NCBI RefSeq assembly: GCF_002879855.1
Contig: NZ_PNYB01000010.1
Coordinates: 62,001-126,000, forward strand
Length of the DNA stretch: 64,000 nt
Source: Trinickia soli
GTDB taxonomy: Bacteria; Pseudomonadota; Gammaproteobacteria; Burkholderiales; Burkholderiaceae
Direction of reading: 5' to 3'
In this document: piece after piece, positions 27,808 to 36,166 of the stretch
How positions within the stretch are numbered: position 1 is the stretch's first letter
How the letters are laid out: every line of letters begins with the position of its first letter
Notes under the pieces: model-generated
Told to the model about the DNA's origin: nothing
Databases searched by the model: none
The model's input: the letters and a program-made list of their open reading frames with translations, nothing else
Translations under genes and position numbers: made by a program

Positions 27808-28446
27808 TCAGTCGAACGACAAACGCAACGCGAAACCGAGCAACGCAGCGGAAAACGTCCAGCGCTGAAGCGTTTGCGCAAGCGGATACTTGCGCAGCGC
27901 CGTCGCGATACGCGCGGCGCCGACGGCGTAAAGCGTGTCGAACAGCATGCCCACGATGAGCAGGACCACGCCGAGTTCCGTCACCTGAAGCGCGACGGGG
28001 CCGGCGGCCGGACGGATGAACTGCGGCAGCAGCACCGAGCAGAACAGCAAAGCCTTCGGATTGAGCAGATTCGTCAACAGGCCTTTGGTGAATGCCTGCC
28101 GCAATGCGCCGCGCTCGCCAGCCGCTTGCGCGGACGCATTGCCCGCCTGCAGCGCGAACATCGGCGAGCGAAAGATCTGGATCGCGACGTAGGCGAGATA
28201 AACGGCGCCGCCGTATCGGACGACTTCGTAAAGCCAGGGAGCGGCCTTCAGCAGCGCCGCCACACCGCAAGCCGAGAGCGTGACGTGAGTCGCACGGGAG
28301 GCGGCCAAGCCGCCGGCCGTCATGAGCGCCGTGCGTGTGCCGCGGGTGATGCTCGTTTGCAGTATCAAAGCCATGTCGGGCCCCGGAATCGCATAAACCA
28401 CGATCAGCGCGACGATGAAGGCGAGAAGCAAGTCGAAGGAAATCAC
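27808..28446 (-). CDS. LysE/RhtB family amino-acid exporter
   Basis: 212-residue inner-membrane protein with about six hydrophobic segments and the family start FDLLLAFIVALIVVYAIPGPDMALILQTSITRG (split by the conserved PGPD). It likely exports an amino acid or homoserine-lactone-type compound; the substrate is unknown. I chose GTG 28446 because it gives the family N-terminus with GAGG about 7 bases upstream; the longer frame adds about 43 non-hydrophobic residues that run into the island edge. Confidence 0.88.
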   Translation of the reverse strand: MISFDLLLAFIVALIVVYAIPGPDMALILQTSITRGTRTALMTAGGLAASRATHVTLSACGVAALLKAAPWLYEVVRYGGAVYLAYVAIQIFRSPMFALQAGNASAQAAGERGALRQAFTKGLLTNLLNPKALLFCSVLLPQFIRPAAGPVALQVTELGVVLLIVGMLFDTLYAVGAARIATALRKYPLAQTLQRWTFSAALLGFALRLSFD

Positions 28447-28623
28447 GGCAACCTCGATGGATCCGATTCGGGAAGAGAGGAAGGTTCGTATTGTGCCGCT
28501 GGATGTGGAGCGATTTTCGGCTATCTTCGACTGAAAAAATGTCCATATTAGCAATTTCCTCCAATCAAACATCATTCTGAAACGTTTTCCTCCAAGATAA
28601 TTTCGGTGACCGACGGGCGGCGT

Positions 28624-28854
28624 TCACAGCTGCCAATGCGGCTCCAGAATCGAATGCCACTGGACCTTCTCGTTATCGAAGAAGCGGTACGCGGCTATCG
28701 TTTCGCCCCAACCGTGGCATGCCTGAGGCACACTGGCCGTCGGCTCGGCCGACATTCTTTCCATCAAAAGCCTCGCTCGCTTGTTCAGGCGCGCGTCACC
28801 CAGGTCCAGTTGCTCGAATTCCGTTTGTGTCCAGGGCGTCGATTCGGTGACCAA
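28624..28854 (-). pseudogene. Truncated IS4-family (Tn5-type) transposase, N-terminal DNA-binding domain only
   Basis: 76 residues of a Tn5-like transposase: LGDARLNKRARLLMERM (residues about 17-33) and CHGWGETIAAYRFFDNEKV, ending after ILEPHW where the sequence breaks off into QL and a stop. The full protein would have more than 400 residues with a DDE core, which is missing. The start is TTG 28854. It marks the left edge of the A/T-rich defence island. Upstream on its own strand (28874-28932) three copies of a GTTTAC core, two of them AAAGTAAAC, may belong to the end of this element. Confidence 0.8.
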
Positions 28855-29021
28855 GGCGTGCGCTCAAAAGCGCAAAGTAAACGACATCCGCCGACAGTTT
28901 ACAAGCGCTGCGCTATGTCATTGAAAGTAAACAGGCTTTCCCGCCCCCTCGGCCCGACTGCCACGTTGTGTATAACCACATGCCTTCAACGGCAGCTATC
29001 ATGGGAGAAATTCAGCTATTC

Positions 29022-31586
29022 CTAAACTGCGCTCAACCCGATTCGGTTCAACTCCGCGAGGACTATATGCGATAGCCCTGAGGTCGCAAGCTTCGAATTC
29101 CGAAGCCGTTTTTTCACGGCCACGGCATCCAAATCCTGGGCACCCAGAAAATCCATGACTTCGCGCGCCGCAATTCGGGAAAGACCAAGCTCCATACAAC
29201 CAATCATGGTTCCACTGCAGGCCCCGAGCTCGAGAAATAGGGGGATAGGTGGAACATCAAACTCACGGTCCGGCGAGATGGTCTTCACGGCGTACTTCAA
29301 CAAATCGATATAGCAGCCGAAATACCTGACGTAGTGAAACCTCAATTTTTCTTCAACTTCAGAAAGGACCTTTATAATAATTTTTCCTGCCACCGGTGGC
29401 TCCCCGCCGCTGGCCGATGCCTTTTCCCGCGCGTCGCGCAGCTGGAAGTCAATCATGTCTTTCAGCGAGTTACCCCGCATCCAACTAAGCGAAAACCAAG
29501 AAAAATATCTCCCTGCTTGGCTCGCCTTACCCTCTAAGTGCTCGTGGATGAGCGACATCACAAACTCAAGCCGCTCCTTAGCATCCGCGTGCGGTTGCAG
29601 AGGATGTAGCGGCACGTAATCCTTGAGCCGCCGTTGCTTCACTCCTTCGAGGAGAACGTCGAACATCGCCTGTTGACGGAGAGGGGAAACGCTTGCGTTT
29701 CTCTTAATTATCTCGGCAGGAAGACTAACTTTTCCTATATATTGGCTCACCGCCGCTTTGAGCTTCTCTGCTTCGACTCCAAAATCCCCACGTGTTGCTC
29801 GCTCGACGGTACGGTCCAGCACCCCCTCCTGAGCATCGACGAACAGACGCGTGAAGACACTTTCCGCAAAATTTGTATCCTTCACGCCAGACCGGTGATT
29901 TCTGTCTTCAACGTACTCCATAACTACCGGGTGCGCAGTCGTAAAGGCCTTCGTCAACGAAGGGACAACTTCACGTTGTCGAGGCTCCTCTATAGGTTTT
30001 CTGTCCCATTTTGCATAGTCTACCAAGAAGACATTCCCATGGGTGTCCTTCGCAAGTCTACCTGCGCGGCCGGCCAGATTCCAGAAGTCGTCGGGCCCCA
30101 TCGGATTACCTTTTCCCTTTCGGGGGTTATGGATAAAAATGTTACGCGCCGGGAGATTCACGCCCTGTAGCAATGTGGACGTGCAGACTAAGTACTTTAT
30201 TTCCCCCGCAGAAAAACAATCCTCAATCGCCTTTGTTATATTCGTCGGCATGTTCCCGTAATGGAATGCTACGCCTTCCTCAACACAGTTGGCCAACGCG
30301 TATTCCGGATGAACGTGGCGCCTGATGAAATCAGACAGCTCTTTCAGTGAAACTGACCCTTGGCGTTTTTTCTGCGTCAGTCTAACAATTCCCACGGCCA
30401 ACTTTTCGGCGGCAGCCTTGCCGGACGCATACACTAAGTTTTGACCATCACCACCTAAAGTAACAGTCGCCGAAAGGAAACGTTGCTGCTCAGTCGTGCC
30501 CCCTTTTTTTTCCAACTCAATCATTCCAAGCGATAGCGGCGATTCCGCGTCCCGGTGAAGCGACAAGTTAAGGAGCTTTTGCTTTTTTTCAGTGATGAAA
30601 TCTACGTAGATGAGATTCTGTCGTACTGGACGGAGTGCAGTTTCGACCGTAGGGAGGTCGCCAAGCCCAAGTAGAGAACCAATTGGCCCTCCGCTTCGCG
30701 AACCCGGCGTGATAAATAAAATTTTAGCGGCAGGCGCTCGGCGATGCATGTCTTCGAGGCACGAAAGAAGCAACATTCCTCGTGAGCCATCGGATATTTG
30801 CTGTGCCTCGTCGACAATCAAAACATCAAGGGTCAGCGCGGCCTCGTCCATAGCCGTTCGCAGTCGCTCCTGAGTAAATACAAAAATTCGCGACCGATTG
30901 ACTGCTAGTCGGTCGTCTGCGCGTGGGACACTGCTTATAATCGGTGCGTTCGGAAACGCAGCGAATGCAGCACTCAACGACGCTTGAACCTCATGAATCA
31001 ATGAGCGTGACGGAACAATGTAAGCAACGTCAAGAAGCCGATCGCCTTCACCAATAAGTGATTTCAGATAGGTCTGAATCAGAAAGGACTTTCCGGCGGA
31101 TGTTGGCGCAGCGATGCTCAGGAATTGACGTTCGATAAGCTCTTCCCAAACATCCGCTTGGAAATCTGTGAGAAGAACCGGTGCACCCAACACTTGAATC
31201 AAGTTACCATCCCGGCGCACCTCCTCCGTAAGCCCTAACTGCCAAGGCAATCGATATTGGCTTTCGAAGTCGCGCTTAACAAAATCACTGGCGGGAAAAT
31301 TTCCCAGCATTGCCAGGACGTGTTGACATACCACACGTTCCTCGTCAAAAAGTGGCAAGGATGCAAGTGAGTATATAATGTCCTGCGACAAGACAGCGAA
31401 TCGTTCATCCCCCGATTGAGCAAAAATAAGGGCAGAGCGAAGTAGCTTTCGTGATTCGGCACGCGGTAGAGACGCGCTCCGGCCCCAGAGCGAGGCAAGG
31501 CTCTCCTTCTGCAGGGTTTCATAAGATGCTTTGAAATGCGCATGCTCTGCAACACGCCGAGCAAGTTGAAGTTGTAGCTCAGCCAT
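29022..31586 (-). CDS. hamB: HamB, Ski2-like superfamily 2 helicase of a Hachiman anti-phage system
   Basis: 854-residue helicase/ATPase. Q-motif-like LTDFQADVW (139-147), Walker A APTSAGKS (160-167), DEAQ box (259-262), motif V-like TSTLLQGVNLPA (469-480) and motif VI LAGRAGR (504-510), as in Ski2/Hel308-type enzymes. In Hachiman, HamB senses aberrant DNA and restrains or unleashes the HamA nuclease. I prefer ATG 31586, which overlaps the HamA stop (ATGGCTGA) with AAGG upstream; the frame extends to 31625. No protein-fusion or truncation is visible. The C-terminal 300 residues are unassigned. Confidence 0.9.
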   Translation of the reverse strand: MAELQLQLARRVAEHAHFKASYETLQKESLASLWGRSASLPRAESRKLLRSALIFAQSGDERFAVLSQDIIYSLASLPLFDEERVVCQHVLAMLGNFPASDFVKRDFESQYRLPWQLGLTEEVRRDGNLIQVLGAPVLLTDFQADVWEELIERQFLSIAAPTSAGKSFLIQTYLKSLIGEGDRLLDVAYIVPSRSLIHEVQASLSAAFAAFPNAPIISSVPRADDRLAVNRSRIFVFTQERLRTAMDEAALTLDVLIVDEAQQISDGSRGMLLLSCLEDMHRRAPAAKILFITPGSRSGGPIGSLLGLGDLPTVETALRPVRQNLIYVDFITEKKQKLLNLSLHRDAESPLSLGMIELEKKGGTTEQQRFLSATVTLGGDGQNLVYASGKAAAEKLAVGIVRLTQKKRQGSVSLKELSDFIRRHVHPEYALANCVEEGVAFHYGNMPTNITKAIEDCFSAGEIKYLVCTSTLLQGVNLPARNIFIHNPRKGKGNPMGPDDFWNLAGRAGRLAKDTHGNVFLVDYAKWDRKPIEEPRQREVVPSLTKAFTTAHPVVMEYVEDRNHRSGVKDTNFAESVFTRLFVDAQEGVLDRTVERATRGDFGVEAEKLKAAVSQYIGKVSLPAEIIKRNASVSPLRQQAMFDVLLEGVKQRRLKDYVPLHPLQPHADAKERLEFVMSLIHEHLEGKASQAGRYFSWFSLSWMRGNSLKDMIDFQLRDAREKASASGGEPPVAGKIIIKVLSEVEEKLRFHYVRYFGCYIDLLKYAVKTISPDREFDVPPIPLFLELGACSGTMIGCMELGLSRIAAREVMDFLGAQDLDAVAVKKRLRNSKLATSGLSHIVLAELNRIGLSAV

Positions 31587-32550
31587 ATAATGCCTTATCG
31601 AAAGCGTCACGGAACGCTTGCACATCCGGCAAAGGGAAGAAAAATAAATCTACAGTGTCAAGGGAGACATCGTGCGCATTTAGATGCGATTGAGCGGTTG
31701 TAAGGCTCGTTTTGAGATTCTTGCGGTAAAGTTTCACGAATTCTTCTTCGGCCTCGGCTGCCGGCTTCCCGGTTATTTTTCCGTAGGCGTGAAAATCGAA
31801 GCCAACTAGCAGCGCGAACTTGTCCACCCGGGAGTTAGATTCCTCGGTTGCATAGGGATGGAGGAACCTCAGAAGGTGTTCCTGGATTTCAGAAGGGAAT
31901 CCGTCAAGGTCAATGTTGCCTGTCGTTAGCTGCAACTCGTTCTCCATCCGGCCGTCCACATTTCTGGCGAGCAAACCAATCGATTCTGCTGCCTCCGCCA
32001 TTCCGCTAGCGAATGTTTGATGCAGTTTTGATTCACCAAATACCATCGCCAAGCGATTTCCGTCGATGTCCCACATGGCGTGGACGCCGTCAGCTCCGTG
32101 AACGGGCATATCGGGACTTGTCTTCAGTCGCATCTTCGAAAGTACTAAAGGTGCTTTTAGGAAATGCTCCACAAGTACGTAGAGAAGGAGTTCACCACCT
32201 TCTCCGGAGCGACTATCTGACTCTCTCGCTTTGATGAATCTTGCTTTCGCCCATCGGGCCAACTCCTCAGTTTCTCTGGAATCGTATGGGTCCGCAGCAT
32301 CCCTCATTTTCGCCAGTCGACGCTGCGCTTTTGTCGCGCAGAATCCCGTTATTTCGCCCATCAACATCATGACCAGCTCCGCCACAGTTGGCTGGCCCGA
32401 CTTGAACGCAGGATATAGGAAGTGGGCGACAACGGGTGGTAGGCCCGCGTCGTGCACGGTCAGCTTACGAATACGCGCATCCACGTAGTGACGTCCGAGA
32501 ATCCTATCGAAATGTATCCTCGGATTTTCGTCTTCAGCGGTCGTTGCCAT
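31579..32550 (-). CDS. hamA: HamA, DUF1837 nuclease effector of a Hachiman anti-phage system
   Basis: 323-residue protein with the DUF1837 signature: GEGGELLLYVLVEHFL (116-131), SKMRLKTSPDMPVHGADGVH (138-157) and FGESKLH (171-177). Glu, Asp154, Glu173 and Lys175 fit the PD-(D/E)xK-type active site described for HamA. Overlap with hamB and the helicase partner make the Hachiman call firm. HamA is thought to degrade DNA once HamB is activated, so it is an abortive-type effector. Its upstream 101-base gap to herA is A/T-rich and could hold its own promoter. Confidence 0.92.
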   Translation of the reverse strand: MATTAEDENPRIHFDRILGRHYVDARIRKLTVHDAGLPPVVAHFLYPAFKSGQPTVAELVMMLMGEITGFCATKAQRRLAKMRDAADPYDSRETEELARWAKARFIKARESDSRSGEGGELLLYVLVEHFLKAPLVLSKMRLKTSPDMPVHGADGVHAMWDIDGNRLAMVFGESKLHQTFASGMAEAAESIGLLARNVDGRMENELQLTTGNIDLDGFPSEIQEHLLRFLHPYATEESNSRVDKFALLVGFDFHAYGKITGKPAAEAEEEFVKLYRKNLKTSLTTAQSHLNAHDVSLDTVDLFFFPLPDVQAFRDAFDKALYG

Positions 32551-32651
32551 TCAGTACATTCCCTGCCTTTTCATGCAGCATTGTTTTCTATTTTTTGTGG
32601 ATGCACATTATGACACTACAACTCTGCGCTATCCACCACCACACATCTCAT

Positions 32652-34493
32652 CTATCGCCCTTCCTCGACCCGTTGCATAGGCAGGGGTAACGCTGTCCAT
32701 CTTTGCACAATGCTCTCAATCTCTACACTCGATAATGGTTGAGCAGCCCACCCGGAGGAAAAGCGAATATCTGCTGAGTCCGGCACCTGCTCAGGCGTAA
32801 GCTCTCGTATTTTGATGCGGGCTGGCAGCGCAGCGGCCTCGCCCACAAATACGGCTTCCCGACGAGAGAGCGACGACAGGATTCGGGTGAGGCCAGCTAA
32901 GCTGTCCGGTAGGAATCGACCAACATGTTCTTGGTCGCTTCCGTTCGTCAATCGCAACACGACCCATGAGTTGCACTGAGAAAGCACGGTGCTTTCCACG
33001 TCCGACGGCCTCTGGGAGACGAGCATCAAGCCCAGTCCGTATTTTCGGCCTTCTCGTGCGATGCGACGGATTGCGTCCTGAGCCTCCCGGTACTGTGCGT
33101 CACCACGGTCCGGCACATACCTGTGTGCCTCCTCGCAGACTAACAGTACAGGGTCACGGTCCCGCTCAGCGCGGGTCTGCCAAACTTTGTAACTAAAGAG
33201 AAGTCTCGAGATTGCAGCCGCGAGCGGGCCAGCCACTTCATTCCGTAAGCCCGATATGTCGATGATTCGGACCGTTGCTTGCCCTTCCGCCACTCCAATA
33301 AGCTGGCCCAGTACGGATTCGACCGATTCATCCTCGTGCTCACTCATGAGAAATCTCAGTCGAGGGTCGGCAGTCAGCACGTCTAGCTTGTCTAGGAGGG
33401 AGTCGAGTGATTTTCTATCTGACGGAGACAGAGTATCTACTTTCCCGGTTTTTCTACCCTGCACTTCGTCCATGTGGCGTCGGAATTCAGCCAACGAAAA
33501 CTTGATAGGCCTATCCCGGTCGAAGGCACCAATGTGCTCAATCGTCTTGCCAGCGCAGAGCACATCCACGCGGTCACCAAGAACTCCATCGGCAGGCAAC
33601 GGCTCAACGATACCGGCGCTGACCATACGGGCATGTTTGAGTGCTTTGAATACGATATTGTTCTGTGACGTTGCCTCCGCCTCCCCCTTTCCGACGATGA
33701 GGCCCCTAAGTTCATCTCCGCTCATCAACCAGTAAGGAAGTTGTAGCGCGTTGACCTGCGCCCCATCCTGCACAGCAGCGTCGTATGCTCTGTAAACGAC
33801 TGCCTTCTCCTTGAACGCAGCCGCGTATTCTCCGTGCGGGTCAATCAGAACGATGCGTGGGCGAATCAGCTGACCATCCAATCCCCGGTGCTCAAGAACG
33901 GAATGAATGATTGCCGCCACCGTGCCTGATTTCCCTGAACCCGTTGACCCGAGAATCGCGCAATGCTGCCCGAAGAGCTTATCAATGTTGGCGCGGCAAG
34001 TCGCACCATTCGCGCCCACGTACTCGCCCAAAGCGACGAGCGGCGATGCAACGTCATTCTCGTTCACGCCCTCGGCGGCAACGTAAAGCATTTCCAGTTC
34101 ATCGGCTGTGGTCAGATAAACTGACTGCAGCGGGAGGGGGTATGTCTCGACACCTCGCGAATACTCAAGAACGCACGACTCAGTATTCCACACCCCTTGG
34201 GCGAAGAGGTCGGCCTCCATTACCCTTGAGTCATCACCAGGCGCAATACGCTGCTGTTGCTCGACCAGCGCAATTTCCGACTTCATGCGGAGCATGCGGA
34301 CGTAGGCAAACAGCACTCGCCGGCCATAGTGAATCTTGACTATGCTGGCCAGCTGCCCGACCGCATATACTCTTCCGTCGATGGCCTTCGAAAGCTCAGT
34401 GATGTTTGGGTCCATCTCGACGCGAATGGACGTGCCGCTGACCTCCAGAATCTTCCCAAGCCTCAGGTCCGCATGCTCTTGGAAGGGTCTCAT
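32652..34493 (-). CDS. herA: HerA-family hexameric ATPase of a SIR2-HerA defence pair
   Basis: 613 residues. N-terminal HAS-barrel-like region (residues 1-150), then the FtsK/HerA ATPase core: Walker A GSTGSGKS (182-189), IDPHGEY, Walker B with VLLVCEEAHRYVP, and the sensor/arginine region REGRKYGLGLMLVSQRPSDV. The C-terminal ELTPEQVPDSAD tail is HerA-typical. With SIR2 it would form a large complex that depletes NAD+ and/or cleaves DNA during infection (known for SIR2-HerA, also called Nezha). Its start overlaps the SIR2 stop by ATGA. Confidence 0.92.
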   Translation of the reverse strand: MRPFQEHADLRLGKILEVSGTSIRVEMDPNITELSKAIDGRVYAVGQLASIVKIHYGRRVLFAYVRMLRMKSEIALVEQQQRIAPGDDSRVMEADLFAQGVWNTESCVLEYSRGVETYPLPLQSVYLTTADELEMLYVAAEGVNENDVASPLVALGEYVGANGATCRANIDKLFGQHCAILGSTGSGKSGTVAAIIHSVLEHRGLDGQLIRPRIVLIDPHGEYAAAFKEKAVVYRAYDAAVQDGAQVNALQLPYWLMSGDELRGLIVGKGEAEATSQNNIVFKALKHARMVSAGIVEPLPADGVLGDRVDVLCAGKTIEHIGAFDRDRPIKFSLAEFRRHMDEVQGRKTGKVDTLSPSDRKSLDSLLDKLDVLTADPRLRFLMSEHEDESVESVLGQLIGVAEGQATVRIIDISGLRNEVAGPLAAAISRLLFSYKVWQTRAERDRDPVLLVCEEAHRYVPDRGDAQYREAQDAIRRIAREGRKYGLGLMLVSQRPSDVESTVLSQCNSWVVLRLTNGSDQEHVGRFLPDSLAGLTRILSSLSRREAVFVGEAAALPARIKIRELTPEQVPDSADIRFSSGWAAQPLSSVEIESIVQRWTALPLPMQRVEEGR

Positions 34494-35665
34494 TGCGCTT
34501 CACCCGAGTCGAGAAATTTGGTCAGGCCGCTGAACGACCACCAGCCAAGTTGTCCACCATCACTTGGCTGAAATCGCTTTGAGCCCCAGTACAACGCCTT
34601 GTCAGAGGCCACGTATACGCGCGTGTTCATGCGAGGGTCGTTGCGCCACCGCTCGAGAGTTGGCGGAAGGCATGTCACGCCGTCGGCGCCATTCACCTCC
34701 TTCGAGAAGGCAACTAGGTTTGTCTTGCTCCCATAAGACTGAAGAGCCAGGTCAATCTCGTTGTTGATATGGTCGTCGCCGAAACTGTATCCTGCGACCG
34801 CCAGCAGATGCGCGCTCGGACTCGCCAAGGATGCTCTGAATTGAGAAAACAGGTAAGCAAAGGGGTCCTTTTGCGTCTCGATGTACTTCGTCGCCTGAGG
34901 GTATATCAGCAGGTTTTTCTTTGACGAAAGGTAGTCGACGTCATACCGGCAACGAACCAGGCCATACGTGGCGTCATTTACCCAGTCGACAGAACCATGC
35001 AACTTATAGACAGGGCAAAGATTCGTCTGTGAACGACCGATGCGTTCATCGAACTCCGAAGGGTCCCAGAACCCAATCGCCGAACCATTGAAGCCGTCGA
35101 TAGGGACGCGCCGCTTTAGCGCCAAGGCGTCCTCTAGGAGAGTGTCGTAGTTCGTCGTGAAAAAGGAGATATTGCTCCGGGTCTCAAGGTTTGAACGGTT
35201 GTCGAAGAGCGCGCTGAGAAACGCGACGTGGTGCTCAATCTTGACAATTGAACTTCCGGATTGCCCTACTAGGTCCGCCTCGCCGTTTTGTCCACGGCGG
35301 TATCCGTATCGCACGGTCACGCCAATCGCTTCGATGATTGCTTGGTACGCGTTGATGAGGTCAGCTTCCGTGCACTCCTCGTTGCCCAGTCTGGCAGTGC
35401 CCGTACGAACGCGTCGACTGATGGCAACTAGGTCGCCGAGATGGGTAAGTACGTGTTCAACGTGACTTCCTTCAGGTAACTGTTCAACGACCAAGCTGAA
35501 AAGCTCGCTGTCCCGGCCCTCAAGCAACTGGTCCACCCGGTAGGTGAGCTGATACATGAGCGGGATATTTGATTCATAGCTCACCCCGGCGCCGAGAAGC
35601 CAATACTGCTGGTTCAGGTCTAAAAGCTTACGCAATTCTTCTTGATTTCTCTCGAATTCCGTCAT
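34490..35665 (-). CDS. SIR2-family NAD+-consuming effector of a SIR2-HerA defence pair
   Basis: 391 residues. The SIR2 NAD-binding motifs are visible: LLGAGVSYESNIP (23-35), FFTTNYDTLLEDA (168-180), the KLHGSVDW block with the catalytic-type His (221-228), and VAGYSFGDDHINNEI near residue 300. There is no zinc-ribbon Cys quartet, in line with defence SIR2 proteins that act as NAD+ hydrolases instead of deacetylases. It is coupled to herA. A 155-base leader with an 8-bp hairpin separates it from the XRE gene. Confidence 0.92.
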   Translation of the reverse strand: MTEFERNQEELRKLLDLNQQYWLLGAGVSYESNIPLMYQLTYRVDQLLEGRDSELFSLVVEQLPEGSHVEHVLTHLGDLVAISRRVRTGTARLGNEECTEADLINAYQAIIEAIGVTVRYGYRRGQNGEADLVGQSGSSIVKIEHHVAFLSALFDNRSNLETRSNISFFTTNYDTLLEDALALKRRVPIDGFNGSAIGFWDPSEFDERIGRSQTNLCPVYKLHGSVDWVNDATYGLVRCRYDVDYLSSKKNLLIYPQATKYIETQKDPFAYLFSQFRASLASPSAHLLAVAGYSFGDDHINNEIDLALQSYGSKTNLVAFSKEVNGADGVTCLPPTLERWRNDPRMNTRVYVASDKALYWGSKRFQPSDGGQLGWWSFSGLTKFLDSGEAQ

Positions 35666-35711
35666 CGTTTTGACTCTTTTGTGTTATGGCACGTAACGCG
35701 AGTCGCCCGAC

Positions 35712-35733
35712 TTCAGGCGCCCTCTCGCCTGAA
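35712..35733. promoter_or_regulatory. Perfect 8-bp hairpin between XRE and SIR2 genes
   Basis: TTCAGGCG - CCCTCT - CGCCTGAA. It lies in the 155-base gap ahead of the SIR2 start. No T-run follows on the minus strand. It may reduce read-through from the regulator gene or act as a binding site. Confidence 0.55.
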
Positions 35734-35820
35734 CTGTCACGATGACCGCAAGCCTTGAGCTTAGCTTCCCAAATCCGAAGGGTGCCCGCTCCAGCGGACG
35801 CCGACCTCGCGACACCATTG

Positions 35821-36099
35821 CTATCGTTGAGGCGTATCAATGCATCGGCAACCTTTTGCCGGCTGTTCACTTTCACTTAGTAGCTCGACCGGGTCGACTT
35901 CAAGGACCTTCGCGAGTTTCTGAAGGCTATCAAGCGTGATGTTCACGGCGTGTTCCACTTGACTGATATACGTCCGGTGAAAGCCACACTCCGCCCCCAA
36001 TTTTTCCTGAGAAAGCTTTCTCTGCTCGCGTATTCGTCGAAGGTTGCCAGCGAACCGCTCACGCAGCCAACGTTCGAATTTGTTCTTATCAATTTCCAT
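35821..36099 (-). CDS. XRE-family helix-turn-helix regulator of the defence island
   Basis: 92 residues. Cro/C1-type HTH at about 15-70: NLRRIREQRKLSQEKLGAECGFHRTYISQVEHAVNITLDSLQKLAKVLEVDP (read in segments LSQEKLGAECG, RTYISQVEHA, LDSLQKLAKVL). Similar to controller proteins of restriction and toxin systems. It is the first gene of the island, probably controlling its own promoter (direct repeats at 36140-36166) and the genes that follow. Confidence 0.9.
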   Translation of the reverse strand: MEIDKNKFERWLRERFAGNLRRIREQRKLSQEKLGAECGFHRTYISQVEHAVNITLDSLQKLAKVLEVDPVELLSESEQPAKGCRCIDTPQR

Positions 36100-36139
36100 A
36101 GATGGGAGCGTCGCCCAACACTGCGTTCTCGTGTACTGT

Positions 36140-36166
36140 ATATTAATCTACCGCATATAAATCTAC
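36140..36166. promoter_or_regulatory. Two 12-bp direct repeats upstream of the XRE gene
   Basis: ATATTAATCTAC (36140-36151) and ATATAAATCTAC (36155-36166), 11 of 12 identical with 15-bp spacing. They lie 41-67 bases upstream of the XRE start, overlapping the only strongly A/T-rich promoter-like segment there. Candidate operators for the XRE protein. Confidence 0.55.

Larger units (their letters stand above)
29022..36099 (-). other. Defence island: XRE - SIR2 - HerA - HamA - HamB
   Basis: Five genes in one direction, in order of transcription from 36099 to 29022. The SIR2/HerA pair overlaps by ATGA and HamA/HamB by 8 bases; the gaps are 155 bases (XRE-SIR2) and 101 bases (HerA-HamA). Base composition and codon use differ from both flanks (many A/T third positions). 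A truncated transposase lies at one side and repeat-rich non-coding DNA at the other. Confidence 0.85.

Noticed and set aside
28447-29021. tRNA gene as island attachment site
   Set aside because: I looked for cloverleaf arms and a CCA end near both borders and saw none.
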